64,000 nt of DNA, from positions 1,419,744 to 1,483,743 of the forward strand of contig NZ_AFOY02000015.1 in NCBI RefSeq assembly GCF_000217955.3. The letters are read 5' to 3'. Positions within the stretch are counted from its first letter, which is position 1. Each line of letters starts with the position of its first letter. A model generated the notes under the pieces. It had not been told where the DNA came from. It did not search any database and worked only from the letters and a program-made list of their open reading frames with translations. Made by a program: the position numbers and the translations under genes. The stretch is from Pseudomonas fluorescens HK44 (GTDB lineage: Bacteria; Pseudomonadota; Gammaproteobacteria; Pseudomonadales; Pseudomonadaceae). Shown in pieces: positions 43,556 through 51,878 of this stretch.

Positions 43556-44036
43556 TGCGCCTCCTTCTTGTTATGCACCTGCACGACAGGCATGGGCGCA
43601 TCTCACCGCTGAAACCGTCTTGAAACAAGCCGACCAGAGCCCTGTAAACCGCACGGTCGAGCGCCAACCGGAAGCATTTCCTTACAGTCCTCATGTCAAC
43701 CCGAATCCATGGTGCAGAACGCGGCTTTTCGTAAAACCTCCTTTACGTGGCGTAACGTATTTTTTCCACCACAGATCTTTTTGTAAGCTGAGCGCAAATT
43801 GACGGTAGTCCCATTCCTAGAGATAAGGTCGAGTTGGCTTTTTGTTTTTAATTGAAAAAATCGACACCATGCGCCTGGACCTGATCTTCGCCAGCGGCGT
43901 GTTGGCGCTGGATGACAAGCCGGTGTTTGATGGGCGGTTTGTGTTTTAGCCTGATTTTTCAGGGTGATGCGGCTGACGCCTTCGCGAGCTTGCTCGCGAT
44001 GACAGACTCAAAAACACTGCATCACTAAAGCCAGGG
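43556..44036. other. Intergenic region with no clear gene
   Basis: About 480 bp between the 48-aa ORF and the rluB terminator. Frames here are short and lack convincing starts. A 26-codon open stretch at 43869-43949 (MRLDLIFASGVLALDDKPVF...) looks protein-like and may be the tail of a lost gene, but I cannot name it. A single REP-like palindrome (gcgagcttgctcgc) lies at 43984-43997. Confidence 0.5.
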
Positions 44037-44070
44037 CAAAAAAAACGCCAACCCGCGGGTTGGCGTTTTT
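44037..44070. terminator. Bidirectional terminator after rluB
   Basis: AACGCCAACCCG/CGGGTTGGCGTT is a perfect 24-bp palindrome with an A run on the left and TTTTT on the right. On the minus strand it lies 16 bp beyond the rluB stop. Confidence 0.85.
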
Positions 44071-44085
44071 ATGGGCGCTGACCGA

Positions 44086-45369
44086 TTATTCCGGCTTGCG
44101 ACGACCAAAGCCAGGACGCTGACCGGAGCCTGCCGGTGCGCCGCGACGCTTGCCCGATGGCGCATCACGGTCGACCAGGACGATGCCCGGACGCTTTTTC
44201 GGCGCCGGCTTGGCCGGGCGCTTGGTGTCGGACGGACGGTCTGCCACTGGCGTACCGCGACCCGACTCACCGCGACCTGCTGGCGCACCGCGATCGCTGC
44301 GACCACCGGACGGAGCACCGCGGCCTTCGCCACGTTCAGTGCGACCGTTGGCCGGACGCGGAGTGCGTGGACCGCGCTCGCCGTCCTGGCGTGGCGCAGG
44401 TTTGCGGGCTGGACGTTCGCCTTCGATCTGCGGCTCGCGCACTGGACGCGGGCCAGCAGCCGCTGGAGCACCGGTCGCTGGACGCAGGGTCCGCACGCGC
44501 TCGCTCTTGCCGACCGGGCGGGACGACTTGCGCTGCATACGCTCCAGCTTGTCTTTGCTCTTGGCGTTCATTTGCGGCATGGCCACCGGGGTCAAACCGA
44601 CTTCAGCACTCAGTACGTCGACTTCGTACTGGCTCATTTCGCGCCAGCGGCCCATCGGCAGGTCAGAGTTGAGGAACACCGGACCGAAACGCACGCGCTT
44701 CAGACGGCTGACCACCAGACCCTGGGATTCCCACAGACGTCGAACTTCACGGTTACGACCTTCCATCACCACGCAGTGGTACCAGTGGTTGAAACCTTCG
44801 CCACCTGGCGCCTGCTTGATGTCGGTAAACTTCGCCGGGCCATCTTCGAGAACAACGCCGGCCTTCAGGCGTTCGATCATTTCGTCGTCGACTTCACCAC
44901 GCACACGTACCGCATACTCGCGGTCCATTTCGTAGGAAGGGTGCATCAGGCGGTTGGCCAGCTCACCGTCGGTGGTGAACATCAGCAAACCGGTGGTGTT
45001 GATGTCCAGACGACCGATGTTGATCCAGCGGCCTTCTTTTGGTTTCGGCATCTTGTCGAATACGGTCGGACGGCCTTCAGGGTCGTCACGGGTGCAGATT
45101 TCGCCGTCGGGCTTGTTGTACATGATCACGCGGCGGACCGATTCGGCCGCTTCTTCACGCTTGATCACCTTGCCATCGATGGTGATGGCGTCGTGCAGGT
45201 CGACTCGCAGGCCAAGGGTGGCATCTTTGCCGTTGACCTTGATCCGGCCATGACTGATCCAGGCTTCTACGTCGCGGCGCGAGCCGACGCCGATACGGGC
45301 GAGGACTTTCTGCAGTTTTTCGCCTGCTGGGCCGATTTCCTGGTCGTCTTTCTGATCGTTGATACTCAT
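44086..45369 (-). CDS. rluB: 23S rRNA pseudouridine(2605) synthase RluB
   Basis: RluB modifies U2605 of 23S rRNA. The 427-aa protein has an S4 RNA-binding domain (EKLQKVLARIGVGSRRDVEAWI), the catalytic Asp122 in IGRLDINTTGLLMFTTDG, and EGRNREVRRLWESQG. A tail of about 130 residues follows, very rich in Arg, Gly and Pro (RGEGRGAPSGGRSDRGAP), as seen in Pseudomonas RluB. The ATG at 45369 is fixed by GGGAGGTG nine bases upstream. Confidence 0.93.
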   Translation of the reverse strand: MSINDQKDDQEIGPAGEKLQKVLARIGVGSRRDVEAWISHGRIKVNGKDATLGLRVDLHDAITIDGKVIKREEAAESVRRVIMYNKPDGEICTRDDPEGRPTVFDKMPKPKEGRWINIGRLDINTTGLLMFTTDGELANRLMHPSYEMDREYAVRVRGEVDDEMIERLKAGVVLEDGPAKFTDIKQAPGGEGFNHWYHCVVMEGRNREVRRLWESQGLVVSRLKRVRFGPVFLNSDLPMGRWREMSQYEVDVLSAEVGLTPVAMPQMNAKSKDKLERMQRKSSRPVGKSERVRTLRPATGAPAAAGPRPVREPQIEGERPARKPAPRQDGERGPRTPRPANGRTERGEGRGAPSGGRSDRGAPAGRGESGRGTPVADRPSDTKRPAKPAPKKRPGIVLVDRDAPSGKRRGAPAGSGQRPGFGRRKPE

Positions 45370-45570
45370 CTGGGCACCTCCCGGTGTGGTCTGTTCAGGC
45401 CTGGCCTGAAGAGTTGAAATCTGGTCTTTGGGCGAAAGGATCGCCGAAGGGTCGCGAATCATACGCGCATGACGCCGCTCGCGCATCAGAGACTAGCGGA
45501 TAAACGGTCGGATAATTGTTTTTCCGCCGACCGGTGACACAGAGTTCGATCAATCACAACACTGAACCAG

Positions 45571-45661
45571 TGTGGGAGCGAGCCTGCTCGCGATGAGGGA
45601 GTGTCAGTCGACATCAATGTTGTCTGATATACCGCTATCGCGAGCAGGCTCGCTCCCACAG
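45571..45661. repeat. Inverted REP pair
   Basis: gtgggagcgagcctgctcgc ... gcgagcaggctcgctcccac, 91 bp overall, between rluB and scpB. Confidence 0.88.
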
Positions 45662-45669
45662 GGTTTGCG

Positions 45670-46659
45670 TCAATCTTCGAGCGAGCGGCGTTCGTTCTCG
45701 ATTGCTTCGGCGAGGGCCTGGGCTTCGGCTTCTTCTTCGCTCAGCTCGGGTTTTGGCTTGGGCTGTTCCAGCGCGGCGACGGCAGCCAGCAGTTTCTCGC
45801 GAGCTTCGGCAACGCCGAGAATGTCGTCTTCAGCCTCCTCAACTTCTTCAGTTTCGGCCTCGGCTTCGACTTGAAGCCCGGCCTCTACCGCAACCTCGAC
45901 AGGCACATCGTCTGGCATCTGCGGCTCGCTGTCGCTGACCGCGCCATCACGCAGCAAGTCGTCAAAATCGGTCTTGATCCCCTCTTCCATCGAATCCAGT
46001 TCGAGCAACAAGGTATGGAAACTGGTCTCGTCTTTCGGTTCTTCCGGCTCGGCGCTGGCATCGGCCAGTTCTTGCAGGCTCAGCGGCACCGGCGCGTCGT
46101 CGAACTCGAGCATCGGCTCGGGCTCCAGCTCGCGCAGTTCGGCCAGCGGTGGCAGGTCGTCGAGGTTCTTCAGGTTGAAATGATCGAGAAACGCCTTGGT
46201 GGTGGCGAACATTGCCGGCTTGCCCGGTACGTCGCGATAACCGACGATCCTGATCCACTCACGCTCCAGCAGGGTCTTGACGATGTGGCTGTTGACCGCC
46301 ACACCGCGCACATCCTCGATCTCGCCACGGGTGATCGGCTGGCGGTAGGCGATCAACGCCATGGTCTCCAGCATCGCCCGGGAATAGCGCTGCGGGCGTT
46401 CTTCCCACAGACGTCCGACCCAGGGCGCGAACTTCTCGCGAATTTGCAGACGGTAGCCCGAGGCGACTTCCTTCAGTTCAAAAGCCCGGCCGTCGCAGGA
46501 TTTCGCGAGAATTGCCAAGGCCTTCTTGAAGACCGGCGGCTCCGGGCGCTCACCCTCTTCGAAGAGCTCGAACAGACGCTCCATCGACTGCGGCTTTCCC
46601 GAGGCCAACAGAAAGGCTTCAAGCAGTGGCGCCAGCTCGCGGGGTTCACTCAGATTCAT
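45670..46659 (-). CDS. scpB: Segregation and condensation protein ScpB
   Basis: ScpB is the winged-helix dimer partner of ScpA in the Smc condensin. The conserved core occupies residues 8-180 (LEAFLLASGKPQSMERLFELF, MLETMALIAYRQPITRGEIEDVRGV). The 329-aa protein has an acidic C-terminal tail of about 140 residues (EAEAETEEVEEAEDDI), longer than in Bacillus but usual for Pseudomonas. It is 12 bp downstream of scpA. Confidence 0.94.
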   Translation of the reverse strand: MNLSEPRELAPLLEAFLLASGKPQSMERLFELFEEGERPEPPVFKKALAILAKSCDGRAFELKEVASGYRLQIREKFAPWVGRLWEERPQRYSRAMLETMALIAYRQPITRGEIEDVRGVAVNSHIVKTLLEREWIRIVGYRDVPGKPAMFATTKAFLDHFNLKNLDDLPPLAELRELEPEPMLEFDDAPVPLSLQELADASAEPEEPKDETSFHTLLLELDSMEEGIKTDFDDLLRDGAVSDSEPQMPDDVPVEVAVEAGLQVEAEAETEEVEEAEDDILGVAEAREKLLAAVAALEQPKPKPELSEEEAEAQALAEAIENERRSLED

Positions 46660-46671
46660 TGATTTTGCTCG

Positions 46672-47490
46672 TTATTCGGCTCGCGCCCGCACATGGATAG
46701 CCGCAAACGGCTCATTCTGCACCAGCTCGACCAAGGATTCCTTGACCAGTTCGAGGATCGCCATAAAGGTCACGACCACACCCAAGCGTCCTTCTTCAGC
46801 GGTGAACAGCTCGACAAAAGGCACAAAACCGCCGCCCTTGAGCCGTTCCAGCACATCGCTCATACGCTCGCGCGTTGACAACGCCTCGCGGCTGACCTGA
46901 TGGCTTTCGAACATATCGCCACGGCGCAGCACCTCGGCCATGGACATCAGCAATTCTTCCAGACTCACCTCCGGCAGCAACTTGCGCGCCCGGGCCTGCG
47001 GGGCATCGAGCTTGGGCACTACCACATCGCGGCCAACCCGGCTCAGGCCGTCGATGCCTTCAGCCGCGGCCTTGAAGCGTTCGTACTCCTGCAAGCGACG
47101 GATCAGCTCGGCACGCGGATCGTCCTCTTCCTCCTCGATCTCGGCCGAGCGCGGCAGCAGCATGCGCGACTTGATCTCGGCGAGCATCGCCGCCATCACC
47201 AGATACTCGGCGGCCAGCTCCAGCCGCACCGACTGCATCAACTCGACATAGCCCATGTATTGCCGGGTAATTTCCGCCACCGGAATGTCGAGGATATTGA
47301 TGTTCTGCTTGCGGATCAGGTACAGCAGCAAGTCGAGCGGGCCTTCGAAGGCCTCAAGGAAAACTTCCAGCGCGTCCGGCGGAATGTACAGGTCCAGCGG
47401 CATTTCCATGACCGCCTGGCCATAGACCATGGCGAACGGCAGCTCTTGCTGTGCCCCGGCCTGGCTATCGACGGGCTCTACTGCGGACAT
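46672..47490 (-). CDS. scpA: Segregation and condensation protein ScpA
   Basis: ScpA is the kleisin subunit of the Smc complex. The 272-aa protein has the N-terminal motif FEGPLDLLLYLIRKQNINILDIPV (about residues 49-72), LAAEYLVMAAMLAEIKSRMLLP, and a C-terminal winged helix (GVVVTFMAILELVKESLVELVQ). Its ATG is directly next to the stop of the Sua5-like gene. Confidence 0.95.
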   Translation of the reverse strand: MSAVEPVDSQAGAQQELPFAMVYGQAVMEMPLDLYIPPDALEVFLEAFEGPLDLLLYLIRKQNINILDIPVAEITRQYMGYVELMQSVRLELAAEYLVMAAMLAEIKSRMLLPRSAEIEEEEDDPRAELIRRLQEYERFKAAAEGIDGLSRVGRDVVVPKLDAPQARARKLLPEVSLEELLMSMAEVLRRGDMFESHQVSREALSTRERMSDVLERLKGGGFVPFVELFTAEEGRLGVVVTFMAILELVKESLVELVQNEPFAAIHVRARAE

Positions 47491-48120
47491 CTAGGCCTCA
47501 ACCGTAAACGGCGCGGGGTCACCGCAACCGACGCGAATCACTTCGGGTTCGCCGTCGGCCAGGTTGATCACCGTGGAGGCTTTGATACCACCAAAACCGC
47601 CATCGATGATCAGGTCGACCTGATGCTCAAGCAACTGACGCATTTCATAAGGGTCGCTCAACGGGTCGGTGTCACCGGGCATGATCAGGGTCACGCTCAT
47701 CAGCGGCTCGCCCAGTTCCTCGAGCAACGCCAGGGCAATCGGATGGCTCGGCACCCGCAGACCGATGGTGCGCTTCTTCGGGTGCAGCAGCAGACGCGGC
47801 ACTTCGCGGGTGGCGTTGAGAATAAACGTATAAGGCCCCGGCAAGTGGGCCTTGAGCAAGCGGAAGGTGCCGGTGTCGATCTTGGCAAACAGCCCCAGTT
47901 GTGACAGGTCGCTGCAAATCAGCGCGAAATTGTGCTTTTCATCCAGCTGACGCAGCCGGCGCACGCGCTCCACGGCAGTCTTGTCACCGATCTGGCAACC
48001 AATGGCGTAGGACGAGTCAGTGGGATAAATCACCACCCCGCCATTGCGGATGATCTCGACAGCCTGTTTGATCAGGCGCGCTTGCGGGTTTTCCGGATGA
48101 ATCTGGAAAAATTGACTCAC
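47491..48120 (-). CDS. Sua5/YciO/YrdC-family protein (YciO type)
   Basis: This 209-aa protein has the L-threonylcarbamoyladenylate synthase fold: VVIYPTDSSYAIGCQIGDK at the N-terminus, KHNFALICSDLSQLG, LPGPYTFILNAT and IGLRVPSHPIALALLEELG. The sequence fits the YciO branch, whose part in tRNA t6A synthesis is less certain than that of TsaC/YrdC. The start is GTG at 48120 (MSQFFQIHP), with AGG 8 bases upstream; the in-frame ATG further upstream overlaps the previous gene. Confidence 0.85.
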   Translation of the reverse strand: MSQFFQIHPENPQARLIKQAVEIIRNGGVVIYPTDSSYAIGCQIGDKTAVERVRRLRQLDEKHNFALICSDLSQLGLFAKIDTGTFRLLKAHLPGPYTFILNATREVPRLLLHPKKRTIGLRVPSHPIALALLEELGEPLMSVTLIMPGDTDPLSDPYEMRQLLEHQVDLIIDGGFGGIKASTVINLADGEPEVIRVGCGDPAPFTVEA

Positions 48121-48133
48121 ATTGTCTACCTGT

Positions 48134-48997
48134 TCAGACGGCAATAACGGCTGGGTCATGTTTGAACCGACACCAAAGCGGTGGCAGGTCCTCCGGGAGT
48201 GGGCGGTACTCGCCGATCTCGGACCAGCCTCCGGGTCCATGGAAATCACTGCCGGCACTGACCAGCAGACCGAACTCACGCGCAAGAATAGCCAGGCTGC
48301 CAACCTGCTCGGCTGGCTGATGGCCATTGACCACTTCAATTGCGTGGCCGCCTGCTTGAATATAGTCGGCAATCAGGCGACGGCGTTTGCTGCGAGTGAA
48401 ATCATAGTGCCAAGGGTGCGCCAGGCTGACCCAGGCCCCGGCAGCGCGCAGGGTTTCAACGGTTTCTTCGAGGGTCGGCCAGTGTTGCTTGACGTCCCCC
48501 AGCTTGCCGGCGCCCAGCCACTTGCGGAAGGCTTCGGCACGGTCCTTGACGAAGCCTGCACGGACCAGATAGTCGGCAAAGTGCGGTCGGGCCGGCGCAT
48601 TGCCGCTGTCACCAAGCTCCTGCTGGATCGCCCGCGCGCCTTCCAGCGCGCCGGGCATGCCCTTGAGTTCGAGCTTGCGGCTGATTTCTTCGGACCTCAG
48701 CCAGCGTCCGTCACGCAATTTGGCAATTGCCTCGACCAGCGTCGGGGCATTGACGTCGAACCCGTAACCGAGCACATGAATGGTCGCGCCCCCCCAGGTG
48801 CAGGACAATTCGACGCCGTTGATCAGTTGCATCCCCAGCCCTACCGCAGCGCTGCGGGCCTCGTCGAGGCCTTCGAGGGTATCGTGGTCGGTCAAGGCCA
48901 GGACTCGCACGCCTTTCTCGAACGCACGCGCAACCAGTACCGCAGGCGCCAGGGCGCCATCGGAGGCTGTGCTATGGCAGTGCAAATCAACATTCAC
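48134..48997 (-). CDS. rnm: PHP-domain phosphoesterase (RNase AM/YciV-type)
   Basis: This 287-aa metal-dependent phosphoesterase has the PHP motifs VDLHCHSTASDGAL near the N-terminus, ALTDHDTLEG, GVELSC and SLAHPWHYD, and ends with GSDFHGPGGWSE. E. coli YciV hydrolyses 5'-ends of short RNAs and 3',5'-bisphosphonucleotides; the same is inferred here. I use GTG at 48997 ((M)NVDLHCHS); an in-frame TTG at 49015 is also possible. The neighbour YciO-like gene follows after 13 bp. Confidence 0.88.
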   Translation of the reverse strand: MNVDLHCHSTASDGALAPAVLVARAFEKGVRVLALTDHDTLEGLDEARSAAVGLGMQLINGVELSCTWGGATIHVLGYGFDVNAPTLVEAIAKLRDGRWLRSEEISRKLELKGMPGALEGARAIQQELGDSGNAPARPHFADYLVRAGFVKDRAEAFRKWLGAGKLGDVKQHWPTLEETVETLRAAGAWVSLAHPWHYDFTRSKRRRLIADYIQAGGHAIEVVNGHQPAEQVGSLAILAREFGLLVSAGSDFHGPGGWSEIGEYRPLPEDLPPLWCRFKHDPAVIAV

Positions 48998-49084
48998 AGG
49001 ACTGTGTAACCTCAAATCAGCTGGCGCTTTCGCGACTCAATATGTTTGTTATTATGCCGCCACATCCTGCTTCTGGCTGCCACT

Positions 49085-49681
49085 GTGAAACAATTCATCG
49101 ACTTCATCCCGCTTCTGCTGTTTTTCATCGTCTTCAAAATCGATCCACGGGTCGTCGACATCGCCGGTTACCCACTGACGGTAGGCGGTATTTACAGCGC
49201 CACTGCAATGCTGATCACCAGCTCCCTGGTGGTCTACGGCACGCTTTTCATCAAACAGCGCAAGCTGGAGAAGAGCCAGTGGCTGACCCTGATCGCCTGC
49301 CTGGTCTTCGGTAGCCTGACCCTGGCCTTCCACAGCGAAACCTTCCTTAAATGGAAAGCGCCGGTGGTCAACTGGCTGTTCGCCCTGGCCTTTATCGGCA
49401 GCCACTTCATCGGCGAGCAGTTGCTGATCAAACGCATCATGGGCCACGCGCTGACCCTGCCGGACCTGGTCTGGACCCGTTTGAACATCGCCTGGATCGG
49501 CTTTTTTCTGTTTTGCGGCGCGGCCAACCTGTTCGTTGCATTCACCTTCCAGGACTATTGGGTCGACTTCAAAGTCTTCGGCAGCCTGGGCATGACCCTG
49601 CTGTTCCTGGTCGGCCAGGGCATTTACCTGTCCCGCCACCTGCACGACGCCGACACTTCTACGCCAAAAACCGAGGACTGA
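49085..49681 (+). CDS. yciB: Inner membrane septation protein YciB
   Basis: This 198-aa membrane protein has five or six hydrophobic segments, opening KQFIDFIPLLLFFIVFKIDPR. It also has SETFLKWKAPVVNWLFALAF and ends in a Thr/Asp-rich tail. YciB interacts with cell-elongation and division proteins. The start is taken as GTG at 49085; the ribosome-binding site is weak. It is divergent from the PHP gene and 1 bp from yciI. Confidence 0.9.
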   Translation: MKQFIDFIPLLLFFIVFKIDPRVVDIAGYPLTVGGIYSATAMLITSSLVVYGTLFIKQRKLEKSQWLTLIACLVFGSLTLAFHSETFLKWKAPVVNWLFALAFIGSHFIGEQLLIKRIMGHALTLPDLVWTRLNIAWIGFFLFCGAANLFVAFTFQDYWVDFKVFGSLGMTLLFLVGQGIYLSRHLHDADTSTPKTED

Positions 49682-49682
49682 C

Positions 49683-49982
49683 ATGCTTTACGCAATCATT
49701 GCTACAGACGTCGCCAACTCCCTGGAAAACCGCCTGGCTGCGCGTCCTGCCCACCTTGAGCGGCTGCAACAGCTCAAGGCCGAGGGCCGCGTGATTCTGG
49801 CAGGCCCGCTCCCTGCCATCGACAGCAATGATCCGGGCGCAGCAGGTTTCACTGGCAGCCTGATCGTCGCCGAGTTCGCCTCCCTGGAAGCCGCCAAGGC
49901 CTGGGCCGACGCCGATCCGTATATTGCCGCAGGCGTCTACGCCAACGTTCTGGTCAAACCGTTCAAGCAAGTCCTGCCATAA
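49683..49982 (+). CDS. yciI: YciI family protein
   Basis: This 99-aa dimeric alpha-beta barrel protein has the YciI pattern with the conserved His and Asp (ARPAHLERLQQLKAEGRVILAGP, DPYIAAGVYANV). The function is not established; the family includes muconolactone-isomerase-like enzymes. It follows yciB directly. Confidence 0.9.
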   Translation: MLYAIIATDVANSLENRLAARPAHLERLQQLKAEGRVILAGPLPAIDSNDPGAAGFTGSLIVAEFASLEAAKAWADADPYIAAGVYANVLVKPFKQVLP

Positions 49983-50090
49983 CCCAGCCTATGCGCGATG
50001 AACCTTCGGTTCATCGCGTGTTCAATTGCTCATTATTCGCGTTCAACGGCCGACAACCTGCCCAACACTCGATTGGAATCAGGAGTTTCG

Positions 50091-50501
50091 ATGCGCCAAG
50101 GTCCGCTGTGTCTGCTGTTGGTCACGTTATCGATCGGGGCCTTCGCCCACGCCGAAGAGCACTCGGACTCAGGCTATTCAACGCCTCTGTCGTTAAGCGC
50201 CGCAAGCCAGATCACCGAATTGCAGCAGCGCTTGAAAGAAAGCGAGCGGCAACGGGAAGAGCTGAACAAACAACTGCAAAATGCCGACAACGAACGCGAA
50301 AGCGCCTTGCTGGGCCAGTTACGCCAAGAGAATCAGCGCCTCAAGCTGCAACTCAAGGAAGCCCAGGCAAACCCGCTGCCGCGCCTGCTGACCGATCAAC
50401 AGCAGTGGTTCGTCACTGGCGCCGGAGTAGCGCTATTGGCCCTGCTCTGCGGTATCTTCGCCAGTGGTGGACGTAGAAAACGTCGGCAATGGCTAAATTG
50501 A
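50091..50501 (+). CDS. Coiled-coil membrane protein upstream of cpxR
   Basis: This 136-aa protein has a signal peptide (MRQGPLCLLLVTLSIGAFAHA), a periplasmic coiled coil rich in Gln, Glu, Arg and Leu (about residues 45-105), one membrane helix (WFVTGAGVALLALLCGIFASG) and a short basic tail. CAGGAG lies 6 bases before the ATG. Homologues are often labelled initiation factor 2 by mistake. It lies 7 bp before cpxR, which hints at a link with envelope stress sensing. Confidence 0.75.
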   Translation: MRQGPLCLLLVTLSIGAFAHAEEHSDSGYSTPLSLSAASQITELQQRLKESERQREELNKQLQNADNERESALLGQLRQENQRLKLQLKEAQANPLPRLLTDQQQWFVTGAGVALLALLCGIFASGGRRKRRQWLN

Positions 50502-50508
50502 GTGAGTC

Positions 50509-51186
50509 ATGAGCGAGCTGTTACTAATTGATGATGACCAGGAGCTGTGTGAGCTCCTGAGCAGTTGGCTGAGCCAGGAAGGCTTTGTCGTGCGCGCTTG
50601 CCACGACGGTCTGAGTGCGCGCCGCGCCTTGGCGGAGTCTGCGCCGGCAGCAGTGGTGCTGGATGTGATGCTGCCCGACGGCAGCGGTCTGGAGCTGCTC
50701 AAGCAGTTGCGCAATGACCACCCGGACCTGCCGGTGGTGATGCTCTCGGCCCGTGGCGAACCGCTGGACCGGATCCTCGGCCTGGAACTGGGCGCCGACG
50801 ATTACCTGGCCAAGCCTTGTGATCCCCGTGAGCTGACCGCGCGCCTGCGTGCGGTGCTGCGGCGCAGTCATCCGGCGGCGGTGTCCAGCCAGATGGAGCT
50901 CGGCGACCTGTGCTTCAGCCCGGTCCGTGGCGTGGTCAGCATCGACGAACAGGAATTCACCCTGACCGTCTCTGAAAGTCGCCTGCTCGAAGCCCTGCTC
51001 AAGCAACCCGGCGAACCGCTGGACAAGCAGGAACTGGCGCAGATCGCCCTCGGGCGCAAGCTGACCCTGTACGACCGAAGCCTGGACATGCACGTCAGCA
51101 ACCTGCGCAAAAAGATCGGCCCACACCCCGACGGCCGCCCGCGCATCGTTGCCCTGCGCAGCCGCGGTTATTACTACAGCCTCTGA
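50509..51186 (+). CDS. cpxR: Envelope-stress response regulator, CpxR-like
   Basis: This 225-aa OmpR-family regulator has a receiver with the acidic LLLIDDDQE start, phosphoacceptor Asp52 (VVLDVMLPDGSG) and YLAKPCDPRE. A winged-helix output domain follows (LTLYDRSLDMHVSNLRKKIGPHPDG). The neighbouring order regulator, Spy-like protein, kinase matches the P. aeruginosa cpxR locus as I remember it. A strong terminator follows. Confidence 0.9.
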   Translation: MSELLLIDDDQELCELLSSWLSQEGFVVRACHDGLSARRALAESAPAAVVLDVMLPDGSGLELLKQLRNDHPDLPVVMLSARGEPLDRILGLELGADDYLAKPCDPRELTARLRAVLRRSHPAAVSSQMELGDLCFSPVRGVVSIDEQEFTLTVSESRLLEALLKQPGEPLDKQELAQIALGRKLTLYDRSLDMHVSNLRKKIGPHPDGRPRIVALRSRGYYYSL

Positions 51187-51197
51187 ACCCGATGCGC

Positions 51198-51248
51198 CCC
51201 CCGTAGCAGCAGGCTCGCGGGCTCGCCAGCTGCTACGGGGGCTCTGTT
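51198..51248 (+). terminator. Rho-independent terminator after cpxR
   Basis: CCCCCGTAGCAGC and GCTGCTACGGGGG form a perfect 13-bp stem around an 18-base loop, followed by CTCTGTTTT. It separates cpxR from the Spy-like gene and its CpxR box. Confidence 0.85.
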
Positions 51249-51272
51249 TTGTCAGGGCAGCACAAAACCGTC

Positions 51273-51288
51273 TTTACTCAAGCTTTAC
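51273..51288 (-). promoter_or_regulatory. CpxR-type box
   Basis: Read on the minus strand it is GTAAAGCTTGAGTAAA: two GTAAA repeats separated by six bases, the pattern described for CpxR in Pseudomonas. It lies 83 bp upstream of the Spy-like ATG and fits direct control by the adjacent regulator. Confidence 0.75.
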
Positions 51289-51370
51289 GCTCCGCTGACC
51301 GCCGCTGACCTTGATCTGCGTAATCTGTACTCATCCGGAACACACCGGGAACGAGACAAGGAGACACACC

Positions 51371-51811
51371 ATGCGCAAGACCCTTATCGCTTTGATGTTC
51401 GCCGCTGCACTGCCAACCATTGCCATGGCTGCACCAGAAGGCCAAGGCCCGATGGGCCCAATGGATGGCCACGGATACAGCGAGCACATGCACGGCGGCA
51501 AAGGCATGTACAGAGAACTGGATCTGAGCCATGAACAACGCGAGCAGATCCGCAAACTGATTGGCGAACAGATGCATGCGCGTAAACAGTTGGTAGAGCA
51601 GTACCTGCAAAAACTCTCGCCAGCCGATCAGCAGGCCATGAAAGACCAAATGGCGGCCGGCCGCCAGAAAACCGAGAAGGACATTCGTGCCCTTCTCAAG
51701 CCGGACCAACAGCAGAAGTTCGATGCTATCCAAAAGAAGCAGGCCGAACGCAAAGCCGAATGGGCCGAGTTTCAGGCGTGGAAAGCCCAGCAACCGAAAA
51801 AAACGCAATAA
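51371..51811 (+). CDS. Periplasmic Spy/CpxP-like protein
   Basis: This 146-aa protein has a signal peptide ending AMA, a Gly/Met/His-rich segment (HGYSEHMHGGKGM), and two LTxxQ-like motifs (LSHEQREQIRKL and LKPDQQQKFD) of the Spy/CpxP family. Such proteins act as periplasmic chaperones and dampen the Cpx kinase. GAGACACACC precedes the ATG. A CpxR box upstream and the kinase gene downstream support the role. Confidence 0.88.
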   Translation: MRKTLIALMFAAALPTIAMAAPEGQGPMGPMDGHGYSEHMHGGKGMYRELDLSHEQREQIRKLIGEQMHARKQLVEQYLQKLSPADQQAMKDQMAAGRQKTEKDIRALLKPDQQQKFDAIQKKQAERKAEWAEFQAWKAQQPKKTQ

Positions 51812-51830
51812 TGTTCTAGCGTTACTTCCC

Positions 51831-51862
51831 AGCCCAATGGTCAATCGCCATTGGGCTTTCTT
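51831..51862 (+). terminator. Terminator between the Spy-like gene and the Cpx kinase
   Basis: AGCCCAATGG and CCATTGGGCT form a perfect 10-bp stem with a 7-base loop, followed by TTCTTTG. It ends only 17 bp before the kinase start, so the kinase would receive reduced readthrough. Confidence 0.8.
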
Positions 51863-51878
51863 TGTTTGAGGACTTCCC

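Noticed and set aside
43328..43612. 94-codon plus-strand ORF in the gap upstream of aroP
   Set aside because: It has no ribosome-binding site, irregular composition and no recognisable motif.
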